Of a stretch of 11,912 bases of DNA, positions 1 to 7,022 are shown in pieces. The DNA comes from CAZSLZ01 sp964607865. GTDB taxonomy: Bacteria; Vulcanimicrobiota; JAJTBE01; CAZSLZ01. The translations under genes and the position numbers were made by a program. The notes under the pieces are model-generated. The model made no database searches. It worked only from the letters and a program-made list of their open reading frames with translations, and had not been told where the DNA came from. The stretch covers positions 1-11,912 of the forward strand of contig CAZSLZ010000112.1 in assembly GCA_964607865.1 (NCBI GenBank). The letters run 5' to 3'. Each line of letters opens with the position of its first letter. Position 1 is the first letter of the stretch.

Positions 1-2
1 CC

Positions 3-107
3 GACTACAGCAACGAGGTGCGCAGGTATAAGGCCTCCCGGATTCTTTCTCTGGAAAAACTGGAAGAAAAATTCGAAATGCCCCGACAAGAGGCAGTCTC
101 ATTTTAG
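3..107 (+). CDS. 3' end of a probable WYL-domain transcriptional regulator (partial)
   Basis: The open frame enters from the left edge and ends in TAG at 105-107, giving 34 residues. It contains EVRRYKASRILSLEKLEEKF. This pattern (an R-x-Y/F strand, then R-I-x-S-L/A-E-x-L-x-E-x-F) is the usual end of a WYL domain, a ligand-sensing module found in HTH transcriptional regulators. Only this tail is visible, so the DNA-binding part and any WCX extension cannot be judged. In another frame just downstream, about 116-169, the residues GFSWDFGEEEPAEEKP look like a possible continuation. The reading frame may therefore have been cut short by a frameshift near 100-115. The next recognisable coding sequence, the glucanase fragment, starts only about 25 bases later. 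The family call rests on a short segment and is moderate. Confidence 0.5.
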   Translation, partial: DYSNEVRRYKASRILSLEKLEEKFEMPRQEAVSF

Positions 108-131
108 AGAGGACAGGCTTTTCCTGGGATT

Positions 132-672
132 TTGGCGAGGAGGAACCTGCAGAAGAAAAACCCCTTTAAAGATTATTTGTCCAGCACCATTAATAACAGC
201 TGGGAATATTTTAAAACAGCTGACCTGAATGTCAGTTACGGTGGCTGGGCATATACCGGAAACGTTGATAGCAATGGCAACTTTAACATAACATGTTCTC
301 AGAACGGCCAGACCCTGGGAACAGAACAAATACCCCAACCGTCAAGTTACGTTGTTTTTCAGTGTGATGGTTATCCCCCGGCAAATTCGGGGTCGGACTG
401 GTCCAGGAAATTGCATGCTCTCATTGGCGCAACTCTGAACCGAGGGGTTATGGCAAGTTCAGATTGGGGAGATGCTTCTAAATATTATCAATCGGCAACT
501 GCCAAATATAATTTTGATTCCAGGAAACTGCATGAGGTGGCGCTGGATAACAAATGTTATGCCTTTGGCTATGACGGACATTTACAAACAGGATCCCACA
601 AACTCAGCTTTGTATAAGGATATTCATCAGGTTACAATTACAATCCCCCAAATGCCTGAAATTAACAAGTAA
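132..672 (+). pseudogene. GH64-type beta-1,3-glucanase, C-terminal half, frameshifted
   Basis: Residues such as VVFQCDGYPP, ATLNRGV, RKLHEVALDNKCYAFGYD and, in a second frame, a DIYKQDP...VTITIP tail follow the C-terminal half of glycoside hydrolase family 64 (laminaripentaose-producing beta-1,3-glucanase type). The family pattern there is V-F-x-C-D-G, then F-N-R-G, then H-E-x-x-x-D-G-x-x-Y-A-F-x-Y-D-D-V. The first frame runs from TTG 132 and drifts off after GYD at 573-575, ending at 617. Removing one G at 576-577 gives FGYDDIYKQDP and continues to TAA at 670-672. One inserted base therefore breaks the gene. The N-terminal half is missing; by family knowledge it carries the catalytic acids. 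No signal peptide or ribosome site precedes the fragment. It is a remnant, not a working enzyme. If intact it would have degraded exogenous beta-1,3-glucan. Confidence 0.75.
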
Positions 673-714
673 TGCCTAAAATAAATTTCAAAACGAATTA
701 TATTTCTATAATTG

Positions 715-746
715 AAGGGAGCTGTTCTAAAAAGATGGCTCCTTTT
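715..746 (+). terminator. Probable rho-independent terminator after the glucanase remnant
   Basis: GGAGC at 718-722 pairs with GCTCC at 738-742. The stem extends by A-T and G-T pairs on the outside (715-717 with 743-745). A 15-base loop separates the arms and the right arm runs into TTTT (743-746). The hairpin sits 43 bases after the likely original stop of the glucanase. The T tract is short, so it may be weak. Confidence 0.5.
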
Positions 747-866
747 AAATTTATCTTAAAAAATCTCAAAGCTGTTATTCCGAGCCCGGTTTAGAATTGG
801 GGAATAGGCTATTCTCACCAGAGTTTTGTCTTTATCCAGCTTTATTCTGCTCACAGACTGAAAGCC

Positions 867-906
867 TGTCATTGCAAAGTTTCGGAGAAACCGTGGCAAT
901 CTCAGG
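867..906. repeat. Degraded dispersed-repeat hairpin (CATTGC...GCAATCTC type)
   Basis: The segment reads TGTCATTGC, then the small hairpin GTTTC-GGA-GAAAC (879-891), then GTGGCAATCTCA. ATTGC (871-875) also pairs with GCAAT (896-900), enclosing the inner stem. This arrangement matches the widespread intergenic repeat found in many bacterial genomes as 'gtcattgcgag...gcgaagc...ggcaatctca'. The central GC-rich arms have decayed. No second copy was seen in this window, so the repeat call rests on recognition of the pattern and not on a measured copy number. Confidence 0.45.
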
Positions 907-1029
907 TTAGATTGGGTTGTTTCAAAACCCATTTTCCTGAGTGGAACAAAGATAACCACGCATCCTTACGAACTTTCGTGAGGACGATATTCGGAGTTTT
1001 CACCAAACACACTTAACTCACGTCGGTGA

Positions 1030-1668
1030 GCAAGCCCTGTGGAATATCACCTTAAGGGTATAACTCAGCCCCCTGTTGACAATGAAGGGCCTTTAAATCA
1101 TTACCAGGCTTTGAAAGCCATAATGAAGATGGACCCTGACGTTGTATTTATTGGCGATGTTCTATAAGGAAACCGGGGGATGGCTATTCAGGTTGCGCTG
1201 ACAGGACACCTTGTTATTGCTCAGATTGCTGCTGCCGATACTGCCGGAGCCATTTATCACTTTTTAGAGCTGGGTGTTGAGCCTTATATGCTGGGATTGG
1301 TTTTGGAAGGGGTTGTATCCCAGAGGCTTGCCAGGAGAATTTGTGACAATTGCAAACAGAAAATAAAAACTGAGAAAAAATATTTAGAAAAAAGGAACCT
1401 GCCAATTACTCCCAATGAAGTTTTCCATGAGGGTAGAGGCTGCAAGATATGCAACAAGAGTGGCTATAAAGGAAGGTTTGCCATATATAACATTTTGCCA
1501 TCGGATCCCAAAATAATAGATTTGTTAACTCAAAAACCCAATTTGTACAAATTGAGAGAAAGCATATTTGAACTGGGTTATCCAAATTTAACTCAGGATG
1601 CTGTGAATGCAGCAAGAAAAGGAAAAACCTCTATTGAAGAAGCATTAAGGGCAGCTGCCTGGAAATAG
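1030..1668 (+). pseudogene. GspE/PilB-type secretion ATPase, C-terminal remnant
   Basis: The frame reads PVEYHLKGITQ, then MDPDVVFIGDVL, a TAA at 1165-1167, then MAIQVALTGHLV, AGAIYHFLELGVEP and QRLARRICDNCK. This is the C-terminal ATPase core of type II secretion or type IV pilus assembly ATPases, from the Walker B region through the zinc-binding tetracysteine (CDNC and CKIC) to the C-terminal helices. Around the stop, reading one frame over gives YKETGG, matching the family's RDxETAE segment. This implies two small deletions that together lost about three bases. The usual 'STLHTNDA' His box is AQIAAADTA here, and the Walker B Glu is Asp. Walker A and the N-terminal domain are absent. The part after the stop (from ATG 1180, 162 residues) is still open but cannot be an active ATPase. 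Confidence 0.8.
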
Positions 1669-1857
1669 GACAAAGTTTATACAACATAATTGAAATTCAA
1701 GAAACTCAATGCAACTATAAAAAACAACATGAATAATACACTTGAAATTCGACTTTTATTGAACTGAAAATTATTTCTGCCCATGCTTCAATTTTCGAAG
1801 GAAGTATTAAAAGTTTTAAGAATAATTCCAGGACTACAATGTAAAGGATTAATAACA

Positions 1858-3411
1858 ATGAGAAAACGAGTATTAATTATTATTGCAATTTTCTTAATTA
1901 CTATATCTTTGCCGGTTTTTGCCGATACAGGCTTCGATGGGGCAGACTTCGAAAAATATATCAACAATGAACTCCAGCGCTGGAAAGTTCCCGGTTGCGC
2001 CATTGTAATTGTTAAAGATGGCAGAACCATTCTTTCCCGGGGTTATGGTTATAAGGATCTTGAAAACAAGGAAAAAGTTACCCCCGATACTTTATTTGCC
2101 ATTGGGTCGGCAAGCAAGGCATTTACTGCATTTGCCCTGGAACTGCTCGTTGATGAAAACAAGGTTGTCCTGGATAAGCCGGTAAGAGAATATTATCCAG
2201 GTTTTATGATGTATGACAAATATGTAACTGAACATATAACCCCCCGGGATCTGCTGACACACAGATGTGGTGTTTCCCGTTATGATATGGCATGGTTTTT
2301 GAATGACTGGACCAGAGAACAGGTTCTTGACAAGATAAGGTACCTGAAACCTAACTATGGTTTTCGGGAATATTTTCAATATAACAACTATATGTTTGTT
2401 GCCGCGGGACGAATTGTTGAATTGGCCAGCAATACAAGCTGGGAGAAATTCATTGAAGAGAAAATCTTCATTCCTCTTCAGATGAAAAACAGTAATTTCT
2501 CAGTCATCGATTCCCAGAAGTCTTCAGATTTCGCCTTTCCCTATAAATATGATACAAAAAACCTTAAAGAGATACCCGAAGACTATTCTAAAATCAATGC
2601 AGTAAAGGTTGGTTTTGAAGAAATCAGCAAAGTCGGGCCTGCCGGTTCCATTAATTCAAACATAAAGGACATGGAAAAATGGCTGAGGCTTCAGCTGGAT
2701 ATGGGAAAAACCGGGGGAAAACAGTTGATCTCGAAAAAAAGAATGATCGAGATGCATTCCCCACAGATGGTGATTATCAGCCCCGAACCCGAAGAACCTA
2801 AATTCAATGAAATTGGACATATGAATTATGGCCTGGGTTGGTTTATAATGAATTATCGTGGCCATAGGATAATTCACCACGGTGGTAACATAGAAGGCTT
2901 CTCTGCAATGGTTTCATTTATGCCTGAGAAAAATATGGGTATGGTTATTTTAACCAATATGAATGAAACCCCCCTGAACTTAATCTTCATTTTTAATATT
3001 TTCGACCGTCTTCTGGGCATAGATCAGCTTCCCTGGAGTGATCGGATCTGGGCTCAGAACATAAAAAAACTTGAAAAATTAAGAAACGCCCGGTTGGAAT
3101 CAGAAAAACAAAGAGTCAGGGGGACAAAACCTGCCCATCCTTTGAAGGATTATGCCGGAAAGTACTACAACGAAATATACGGTAATCTTGAAATTTTAAA
3201 ACAAGAAGAACAACTGGTGTTTGAATATACCAGGTTTAGTTTACCACTGAAACATTACAATTATGAAGTTTTCCAGATCAAACCCGACGACCCGATCAGC
3301 GGAATAGATTCTTTTATCACTTTCAATACAAACACTACAGGTAAAATTGAAAGCCTGAAAACAAACCTGGAAGATGATGACAGGCCTGTTGTGTTCAAGA
3401 AGATTGAATAG
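1858..3411 (+). CDS. Exported serine hydrolase, beta-lactamase/class C-like, with DUF3471 tail
   Basis: The protein has 517 residues from ATG 1858, preceded by AAAGGA nine bases upstream. The frame is open back to 1783, but only the 1858 start puts a clean signal peptide (MRKRVLIIIAIFLITISLPVFA) at the N terminus. The core is the serine beta-lactamase-like fold (Pfam Beta-lactamase): S84-x-x-K87 in IGSASKAF, the Tyr motif YNN at 175-177, and HGG at 341-343 in place of KTG. The HGG motif is common in EstB-type esterases and D-amino peptidases and uncommon in true beta-lactamases. Residues from about 430 onward (LKDYAGKYYN...LPLKHYNYEVF) match the DUF3471 lipocalin-like C-terminal domain often attached to this family. 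The substrate is unknown; a peptide, an ester or a cell-wall fragment in the periplasm is likely. Its last 17 bases overlap the end of the opposite-strand radical SAM gene. Confidence 0.85.
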   Translation: MRKRVLIIIAIFLITISLPVFADTGFDGADFEKYINNELQRWKVPGCAIVIVKDGRTILSRGYGYKDLENKEKVTPDTLFAIGSASKAFTAFALELLVDENKVVLDKPVREYYPGFMMYDKYVTEHITPRDLLTHRCGVSRYDMAWFLNDWTREQVLDKIRYLKPNYGFREYFQYNNYMFVAAGRIVELASNTSWEKFIEEKIFIPLQMKNSNFSVIDSQKSSDFAFPYKYDTKNLKEIPEDYSKINAVKVGFEEISKVGPAGSINSNIKDMEKWLRLQLDMGKTGGKQLISKKRMIEMHSPQMVIISPEPEEPKFNEIGHMNYGLGWFIMNYRGHRIIHHGGNIEGFSAMVSFMPEKNMGMVILTNMNETPLNLIFIFNIFDRLLGIDQLPWSDRIWAQNIKKLEKLRNARLESEKQRVRGTKPAHPLKDYAGKYYNEIYGNLEILKQEEQLVFEYTRFSLPLKHYNYEVFQIKPDDPISGIDSFITFNTNTTGKIESLKTNLEDDDRPVVFKKIE

Positions 3412-4360
3412 AGTTATTATTCTTTTTAATATAGAATTTCAGATTATTACTTGTAATAACTTCTATATTCCCATTTTCGAGGAGGCCAGCAAGAACCTTC
3501 ACAGCTTCGGTTACATGAATACCCAGGCCTTTTGCTACATCTTGAGCAGTACAGGGACGCCGACTTAACAATGCCAGAATAATTTCTGTTTCTATTTCTG
3601 ATGAAACCTTGCCTTCATTATTATCAATATTATTTGATGATAAAATATCCACATGACAACTGAATAATGCTTTAAATTGAAGCAATTTTTCAGTAGAAAG
3701 TGGAGTTGCAAAAGCCTCAGCAGGTGGACGGCAGACAGAATTTAACTGGACTCTTGCTGGTGTTATACGTTTTACCAATTCTGCAATTTTTTTGACCTCC
3801 ACTAACTTGCCTGTAAGGTCTTCAAGTAGCAGGACCTCAAGCCAGACCTCTCCTGAAAACAAACGTGTAAAATCGATAATGCCATTTACCATTTTTTGAA
3901 ACTCAATTTTTTCGTGAGGTCGATTTACAAGCTTGAACATTTTTTCATCGCCAGCATCCAGAGAAGGTATTACCAAATCGGATGGAATCAGGTTTTCTTG
4001 AATTTCTTTAACCCATAAAAGCGAACCATTGGTGAGGACAGCAACAGGAATTCTGGTTATTTTCTTTATTTCTGTGATGAGTTTTCCTATTCCTCTGTTC
4101 AAGGTTGGCTCTCCCGATCCCGCAAGACTGATATAATCAGGGATGTCTTCCGACTCTAATTTTCGTTTTAATTCTTCCAGAATTTTTTCTTCTGGTATGT
4201 AATTTTTTCTTTCCACAGTCAGATTGGTGGTTCTTCCCAACTGACAATAAATACAGTTATAGGTACATGTTTTAAACGGAACAAGGTCAATTCCGAGAGA
4301 ACGTCCAAGACGCCTGGAGGGAACAGGACCGTAGATATATTTATATTTTTTTTCTTTCAT
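3395..4360 (-). CDS. Radical SAM protein, COG0731-like, with C-terminal winged helix
   Basis: The protein has 321 residues. GPVPSRRLGRSLGIDLVP is followed by C32-TYN-C36-IY-C39, the CX3CX2C loop that binds the [4Fe-4S] cluster and S-adenosylmethionine. AGSGEPTL (80-87) is the SAM-contacting GGE-like motif, and a TIM-barrel follows. The N-terminal GPVPSRRLG signature is typical of the radical SAM group related to wyosine-tRNA synthetase (COG0731), whose bacterial members have no assigned reaction. Residues about 250-312 (ETEIILALLSRRPCTAQDVAKGLG) look like a winged-helix domain, as in many members. It lies 51 bases downstream of the Mrp-like gene on the same strand and is probably co-transcribed. 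Mrp could supply its Fe-S cluster (inference). The ribosome site is weak (AAGG before ATG). Its stop lies inside the end of the converging hydrolase gene. Confidence 0.85.
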   Translation of the reverse strand: MKEKKYKYIYGPVPSRRLGRSLGIDLVPFKTCTYNCIYCQLGRTTNLTVERKNYIPEEKILEELKRKLESEDIPDYISLAGSGEPTLNRGIGKLITEIKKITRIPVAVLTNGSLLWVKEIQENLIPSDLVIPSLDAGDEKMFKLVNRPHEKIEFQKMVNGIIDFTRLFSGEVWLEVLLLEDLTGKLVEVKKIAELVKRITPARVQLNSVCRPPAEAFATPLSTEKLLQFKALFSCHVDILSSNNIDNNEGKVSSEIETEIILALLSRRPCTAQDVAKGLGIHVTEAVKVLAGLLENGNIEVITSNNLKFYIKKNNNSIQSS

Positions 4361-4386
4361 GATAAACCTTATTATTTATTTAACAT

Positions 4387-4406
4387 ATCAGGGTTTCTCT
4401 CCTGAT
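4387..4406. other. Hairpin between the mrp-like and radical SAM genes
   Basis: ATCAGG (4387-4392) and CCTGAT (4401-4406) form a perfect 6-bp stem with an 8-base loop in the 51-base intercistronic gap. No T tract follows on the minus strand, so it does not look like a terminator. It could stabilise or separate the two halves of the transcript (inference). Confidence 0.45.
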
Positions 4407-4411
4407 TGAAA

Positions 4412-5221
4412 TTATTTTATGATATCAACGATATCCTTCATCGTTTTATAAGACGGAGAATTTAAATAATATTTAATATATGGTTTACCCGCATCACCGG
4501 CTTCGGCAATAGCGGGGTCTATGGGGATTGCTCCAAGATAAGGGACATTCATTTCCTCGGAAATCCTCATTCCTGCTCCTGAACCTAGAATTTTAGTTAA
4601 TCTGCCACAACCGGGACATAAATAACCAGAATTGTTCTCAATAATACCTATAACTGGAATTTGAAGTATATTACAAAAACTTATAGATTTGCGAACATCA
4701 ATCTCGGCAACCTTCTGTGGTGTTGTTACTACTATCGCACCATCCAGGTGTTTTATCAGCTGGCATATTGAAAGTGGTTCATCACCGGTTCCCGGAGGAG
4801 AATCTATAATAAGATAATCCAATTCACCCCATTCAACTTCCTCAAGAAATTGACTGATTACCTTCATCTTCAGAGGCCCTCTCCAAATTATTGCATCATC
4901 CGGTTTCTGTAAAAGAAAACCGAGAGACATTATCTTTATTCCTTCAACTTCAACTGGAAGCATTCCATTATCTCCAGTCCTGGCCTTAACATTTTCTACC
5001 CCCAACATTACAGGAATACTTGGCCCATGAATATCAAGGTCCAAAAGCCCAATTCTTTTATTCTGCAAAGAAAGTGAAACTGCAAGATTAACCGCCACAG
5101 TGCTTTTTCCAACGCCGCCCTTGCCTGACATCACTAAAAGTTTATGCTTTATTTGATTTAAACGTTTTTGTAATTTTTGAGAGCCTTCATAGTTCATATT
5201 GAATTCAGCCTTTCTTTTCAT
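4412..5221 (-). CDS. mrp: Mrp/NBP35-family Fe-S cluster carrier ATPase
   Basis: The protein has up to 269 residues. The deviant Walker A SGKGGVGKS (32-40), switch motif DLDIHGPSIP (61-70), the Walker B stretch LIIDSPPGTGDEP (138-149) and CPGC (202-205) identify the Mrp/ApbC/NBP35 P-loop NTPase. The CPGC cysteines bridge a [4Fe-4S] cluster between two subunits. This family stores and hands on clusters to apo-proteins in the cytoplasm. The N-terminal MIP18/DUF59 domain found in longer Mrp proteins is absent, so this is the short form. The ATG at 5221 has no ribosome site. Met9 (5197) has AAAGG about 11 bases upstream and is the likelier start. It is the first gene of a two-gene unit with the radical SAM enzyme. 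A TTGACA-type promoter overlapping a palindrome lies about 80 bases upstream. Confidence 0.88.
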   Translation of the reverse strand: MKRKAEFNMNYEGSQKLQKRLNQIKHKLLVMSGKGGVGKSTVAVNLAVSLSLQNKRIGLLDLDIHGPSIPVMLGVENVKARTGDNGMLPVEVEGIKIMSLGFLLQKPDDAIIWRGPLKMKVISQFLEEVEWGELDYLIIDSPPGTGDEPLSICQLIKHLDGAIVVTTPQKVAEIDVRKSISFCNILQIPVIGIIENNSGYLCPGCGRLTKILGSGAGMRISEEMNVPYLGAIPIDPAIAEAGDAGKPYIKYYLNSPSYKTMKDIVDIIK

Positions 5222-5274
5222 TTATATACTACATTTTTATTTGCCAGCCACTGCTCATTAATACCTTCACTTAC

Positions 5275-5310
5275 AAAATAGCTAACAGTTGTTTATTATT
5301 GTCAAACAAC
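5275..5310 (-). promoter_or_regulatory. Candidate promoter and operator for the mrp-radical SAM unit
   Basis: On the minus strand a perfect TTGACA (-35; 5305 to 5300) is followed after 19 bases by TATTTT (5280 to 5275), a 4-of-6 match to a -10 box. The -35 lies inside an inverted repeat, GTTGTTT (5288-5294) and AAACAAC (5304-5310), with a 9-base spacer. A protein bound there would cover the -35, which suggests repression. The spacing of the boxes is longer than ideal. Confidence 0.4.
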
Positions 5311-5494
5311 ATAAACCCCTTTTAAACTTTATAAAATTTATTATATAGTATTGAATGTTAATTTCTGGCTTACAAAAAGCATTTATAAATCAACATCTTT
5401 GAACGCAATTTTCGACAGGAAAAGTATGGGAATACTTAATTGTGACCCTGCAGCGAGAAAGAATATCAATAAAATATTAATTTGAAATAAATTT

Positions 5495-5525
5495 TTGGAA
5501 TTATTTACAAAAATGTTGGTATAAG
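5495..5525 (+). promoter_or_regulatory. Candidate promoter of the NAGPA-TPR gene
   Basis: TGG precedes TATAAG (5520-5525), giving an extended -10. A weak -35 (TTGGAA, 5495-5500) lies 19 bases upstream. The predicted start would leave a leader of about 60 bases before the GGAGGG ribosome site at 5583. Confidence 0.35.
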
Positions 5526-5592
5526 TTAACAGAGCTCAAAATATAGCAATTTGCACCAGGTAAAAATCTGGACAATCAGAATGGAGGGAAAC

Positions 5593-6792
5593 ATGACATT
5601 TAAAAATAAAAAGTCCTGGAGAAATATCATCATCCTGGTATTATTCCTTATCAGCATGAAAAATGTTTTTGGCCAGGAAGTTTCAAATAATAATTTTGGA
5701 CGCTCAAAGCTTTTAACATTAAACATTGAAAAAAACTTCAGCACAGAGGAGCCAGTTGTACTTGTCAAAAAAATTATTAATAATAAACCAGTGAACCTCA
5801 TTTATGTCAATATGAACAAGCCTGAACTTAAAATTACACCAATATTGTCCTCAAATTTTCCCAAATCTGATGAAAGTTTTCAGAATATGATTCAACGAAC
5901 CAAACCAACCGCAGCAATTAACGGCACTTTCTTCTGTACCTCTAACCTTAAACCGGTTGGCGACATAGTAATAGATGGTAAACTGAAGAATTTTGGCGGT
6001 TTTGGGACAGCACTGGCAATCACTTCCCGGAATGAGGTAAAATTCATCAATGTACCTCATCACAGACATTGTGATTGGAAAGGTTATGAAACCGTGCTGG
6101 CTTGCGGCCCCCGATTGATAAAACAGGGAGAAATTCAGAATAATGCCAGGGCTCAGGGTTTTAAAGACAGTCATGTTCTGGGCGCCGGTTCACGAAGCGC
6201 CGTCGGATTAACCCCCTGGAACTATCTAATTTTTCTTTCAACAGATCAGGCCCTGACATTAAAAGAGTTATCGGATATTCTACTGAAACTAGGATGTATC
6301 GAGGCAATGAACCTGGACGGAGGAGCCTCCACAGCCATGTCATACAATGGACAGGTGATTGTCCCCGCAGGAAGAAAACTGACCAACCTACTGGGCATTT
6401 ATCAAAATTATGGAAACCGTCCAGACATGGGAACACCAGTGGTGGTAAACGATACAAATGCAGTAAATGCAACCCTCGAATTTTCTCCGGATAAATTATA
6501 CAAAAAAAGTGTTAAATTATATAACCAAGGTAAATACCCAGAAGCCAAAAACATGATATATAAGGCAATAAAACATAACCCCACAGCAGCGAATTATAAA
6601 CAACTGGCCCTTATTGAAATAAAAATGGGAAATACCGGTTCAGCAGCAGATGCTTATGCCCAGATGGCCCGGATTTATTATGAACATGGCATGTACAGCT
6701 TCTCGGCCGCTAATGCTTCAAAAGCCTTGAAATTTGTACCTGACCACCCCGAAGCAAAAAAATATTTTAAATTGTCACAGCATAGAAGATAG
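5593..6792 (+). CDS. Exported phosphodiester glycosidase (NAGPA domain) fused to TPR repeats
   Basis: The protein has 399 residues from ATG 5593. This start has GGAGGG five bases upstream and begins the signal peptide (hydrophobic 11-26, likely cut after VFG). Earlier in-frame TTG 5551 and ATG 5581 lack this spacing. Residues about 65-272 are a NAGPA (DUF2233-type) domain: AINGTFF (108-114), GDIVIDGK (123-130), RSAVGLT (201-207), MNLDGGASTAM (239-249) and RKLTNLLGIY (261-270). In the family this domain cleaves a sugar from a phosphodiester, as in the human uncovering enzyme. In bacteria it acts on exported glycoconjugates or wall polymers, mostly of unknown structure. Residues about 298-395 form about three TPR-like helix pairs (KLYKKSVKLYNQGKYPEAK, ANYKQLALIEIKMGNTGSA, YSFSAANASKAL). 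The TPRs suggest a protein partner in the periplasm or on the cell surface. Confidence 0.85.
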   Translation: MTFKNKKSWRNIIILVLFLISMKNVFGQEVSNNNFGRSKLLTLNIEKNFSTEEPVVLVKKIINNKPVNLIYVNMNKPELKITPILSSNFPKSDESFQNMIQRTKPTAAINGTFFCTSNLKPVGDIVIDGKLKNFGGFGTALAITSRNEVKFINVPHHRHCDWKGYETVLACGPRLIKQGEIQNNARAQGFKDSHVLGAGSRSAVGLTPWNYLIFLSTDQALTLKELSDILLKLGCIEAMNLDGGASTAMSYNGQVIVPAGRKLTNLLGIYQNYGNRPDMGTPVVVNDTNAVNATLEFSPDKLYKKSVKLYNQGKYPEAKNMIYKAIKHNPTAANYKQLALIEIKMGNTGSAADAYAQMARIYYEHGMYSFSAANASKALKFVPDHPEAKKYFKLSQHRR

Positions 6793-6911
6793 TATTTATC
6801 TTTATTAGATGTATATTCATTCAAATTTTAAAGGTATTTTTAACAGGGCATAAAACTAGTAATCAAATGTATTCAGACTAGAATTCAAAAGCCATATTTA
6901 AAGAACCCACC

Positions 6912-6935
6912 TTTTCCGTGGAAGTTTACGGAAAA
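6912..6935. repeat. 8-bp palindrome upstream of the phospholipase B-like gene
   Basis: TTTTCCGT (6912-6919) and ACGGAAAA (6928-6935) are perfect inverted arms around an 8-base spacer. No T tract follows, so it is a poor terminator. Its place, about 40 bases before a candidate -35, would suit an operator. Confidence 0.4.
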
Positions 6936-6972
6936 CAGAAAGTGCCCGGTTTTTAACATGAAATTTTTAAAA

Positions 6973-6999
6973 TTGACGTAATAAACAAAACAATAAAAT
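6973..6999 (+). promoter_or_regulatory. Candidate promoter of the phospholipase B-like gene
   Basis: TTGACG (6973-6978) and TAAAAT (6994-6999) resemble -35 and -10 boxes with a 15-base spacer, shorter than the usual 17. The ribosome site AAGGAG follows at about 7009-7014, so any leader would be very short. Confidence 0.35.
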
Positions 7000-7022
7000 A
7001 AGCAATAAAAGGAGAAATGTCT

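Larger units (their letters stand above)
673..1029. other. Gene-free stretch between two pseudogenes
   Basis: No frame here carries recognisable protein. The segment contains a hairpin terminator near 715-746, a repeat-like hairpin at 867-906, and about 120 bases (907-1029) that should correspond to the lost middle of the secretion-ATPase gene but show only broken frames. A 67-codon minus-strand frame (756-959) is open, but it lies across the repeat-like element and is not credible as a gene. Confidence 0.6.
5222..5592. other. AT-rich divergent intergenic region
   Basis: This 371-base region separates the divergent mrp-like gene and the glycosidase gene. No frame in it carries credible protein. 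It contains the mrp-side promoter with its palindrome, an extended -10 promoter candidate for the glycosidase gene, and a small hairpin (AAGTAT 5422-5427, loop GGGA, ATACTT 5432-5437) of unknown role. Nothing resembling a known riboswitch was recognised. Confidence 0.6.

Noticed and set aside
99..338. Minus-strand open frame opposite the glucanase remnant
   Set aside because: It is a shadow of the plus-strand GH64 sequence, which has clear family motifs.
756..959. Minus-strand 67-codon open frame containing RLPRFLRNFAMTGFQ
   Set aside because: It spans the dispersed-repeat remnant, whose translation commonly yields this kind of RFLRNFAMT peptide. It has no ribosome site and no family.
1783..1857. 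25-codon N-terminal extension of the serine hydrolase
   Set aside because: The ATG at 1858 has a ribosome site and begins a signal peptide. The extension would bury that peptide and has no ribosome site.
3374..3568. Plus-strand open frame over the end of the radical SAM gene
   Set aside because: It is a shadow of the minus-strand winged-helix coding sequence with no motif or start signal.
6161..6472. Minus-strand 103-codon frame inside the NAGPA gene
   Set aside because: The plus strand carries all the conserved NAGPA motifs in this interval, so this is an antisense shadow.
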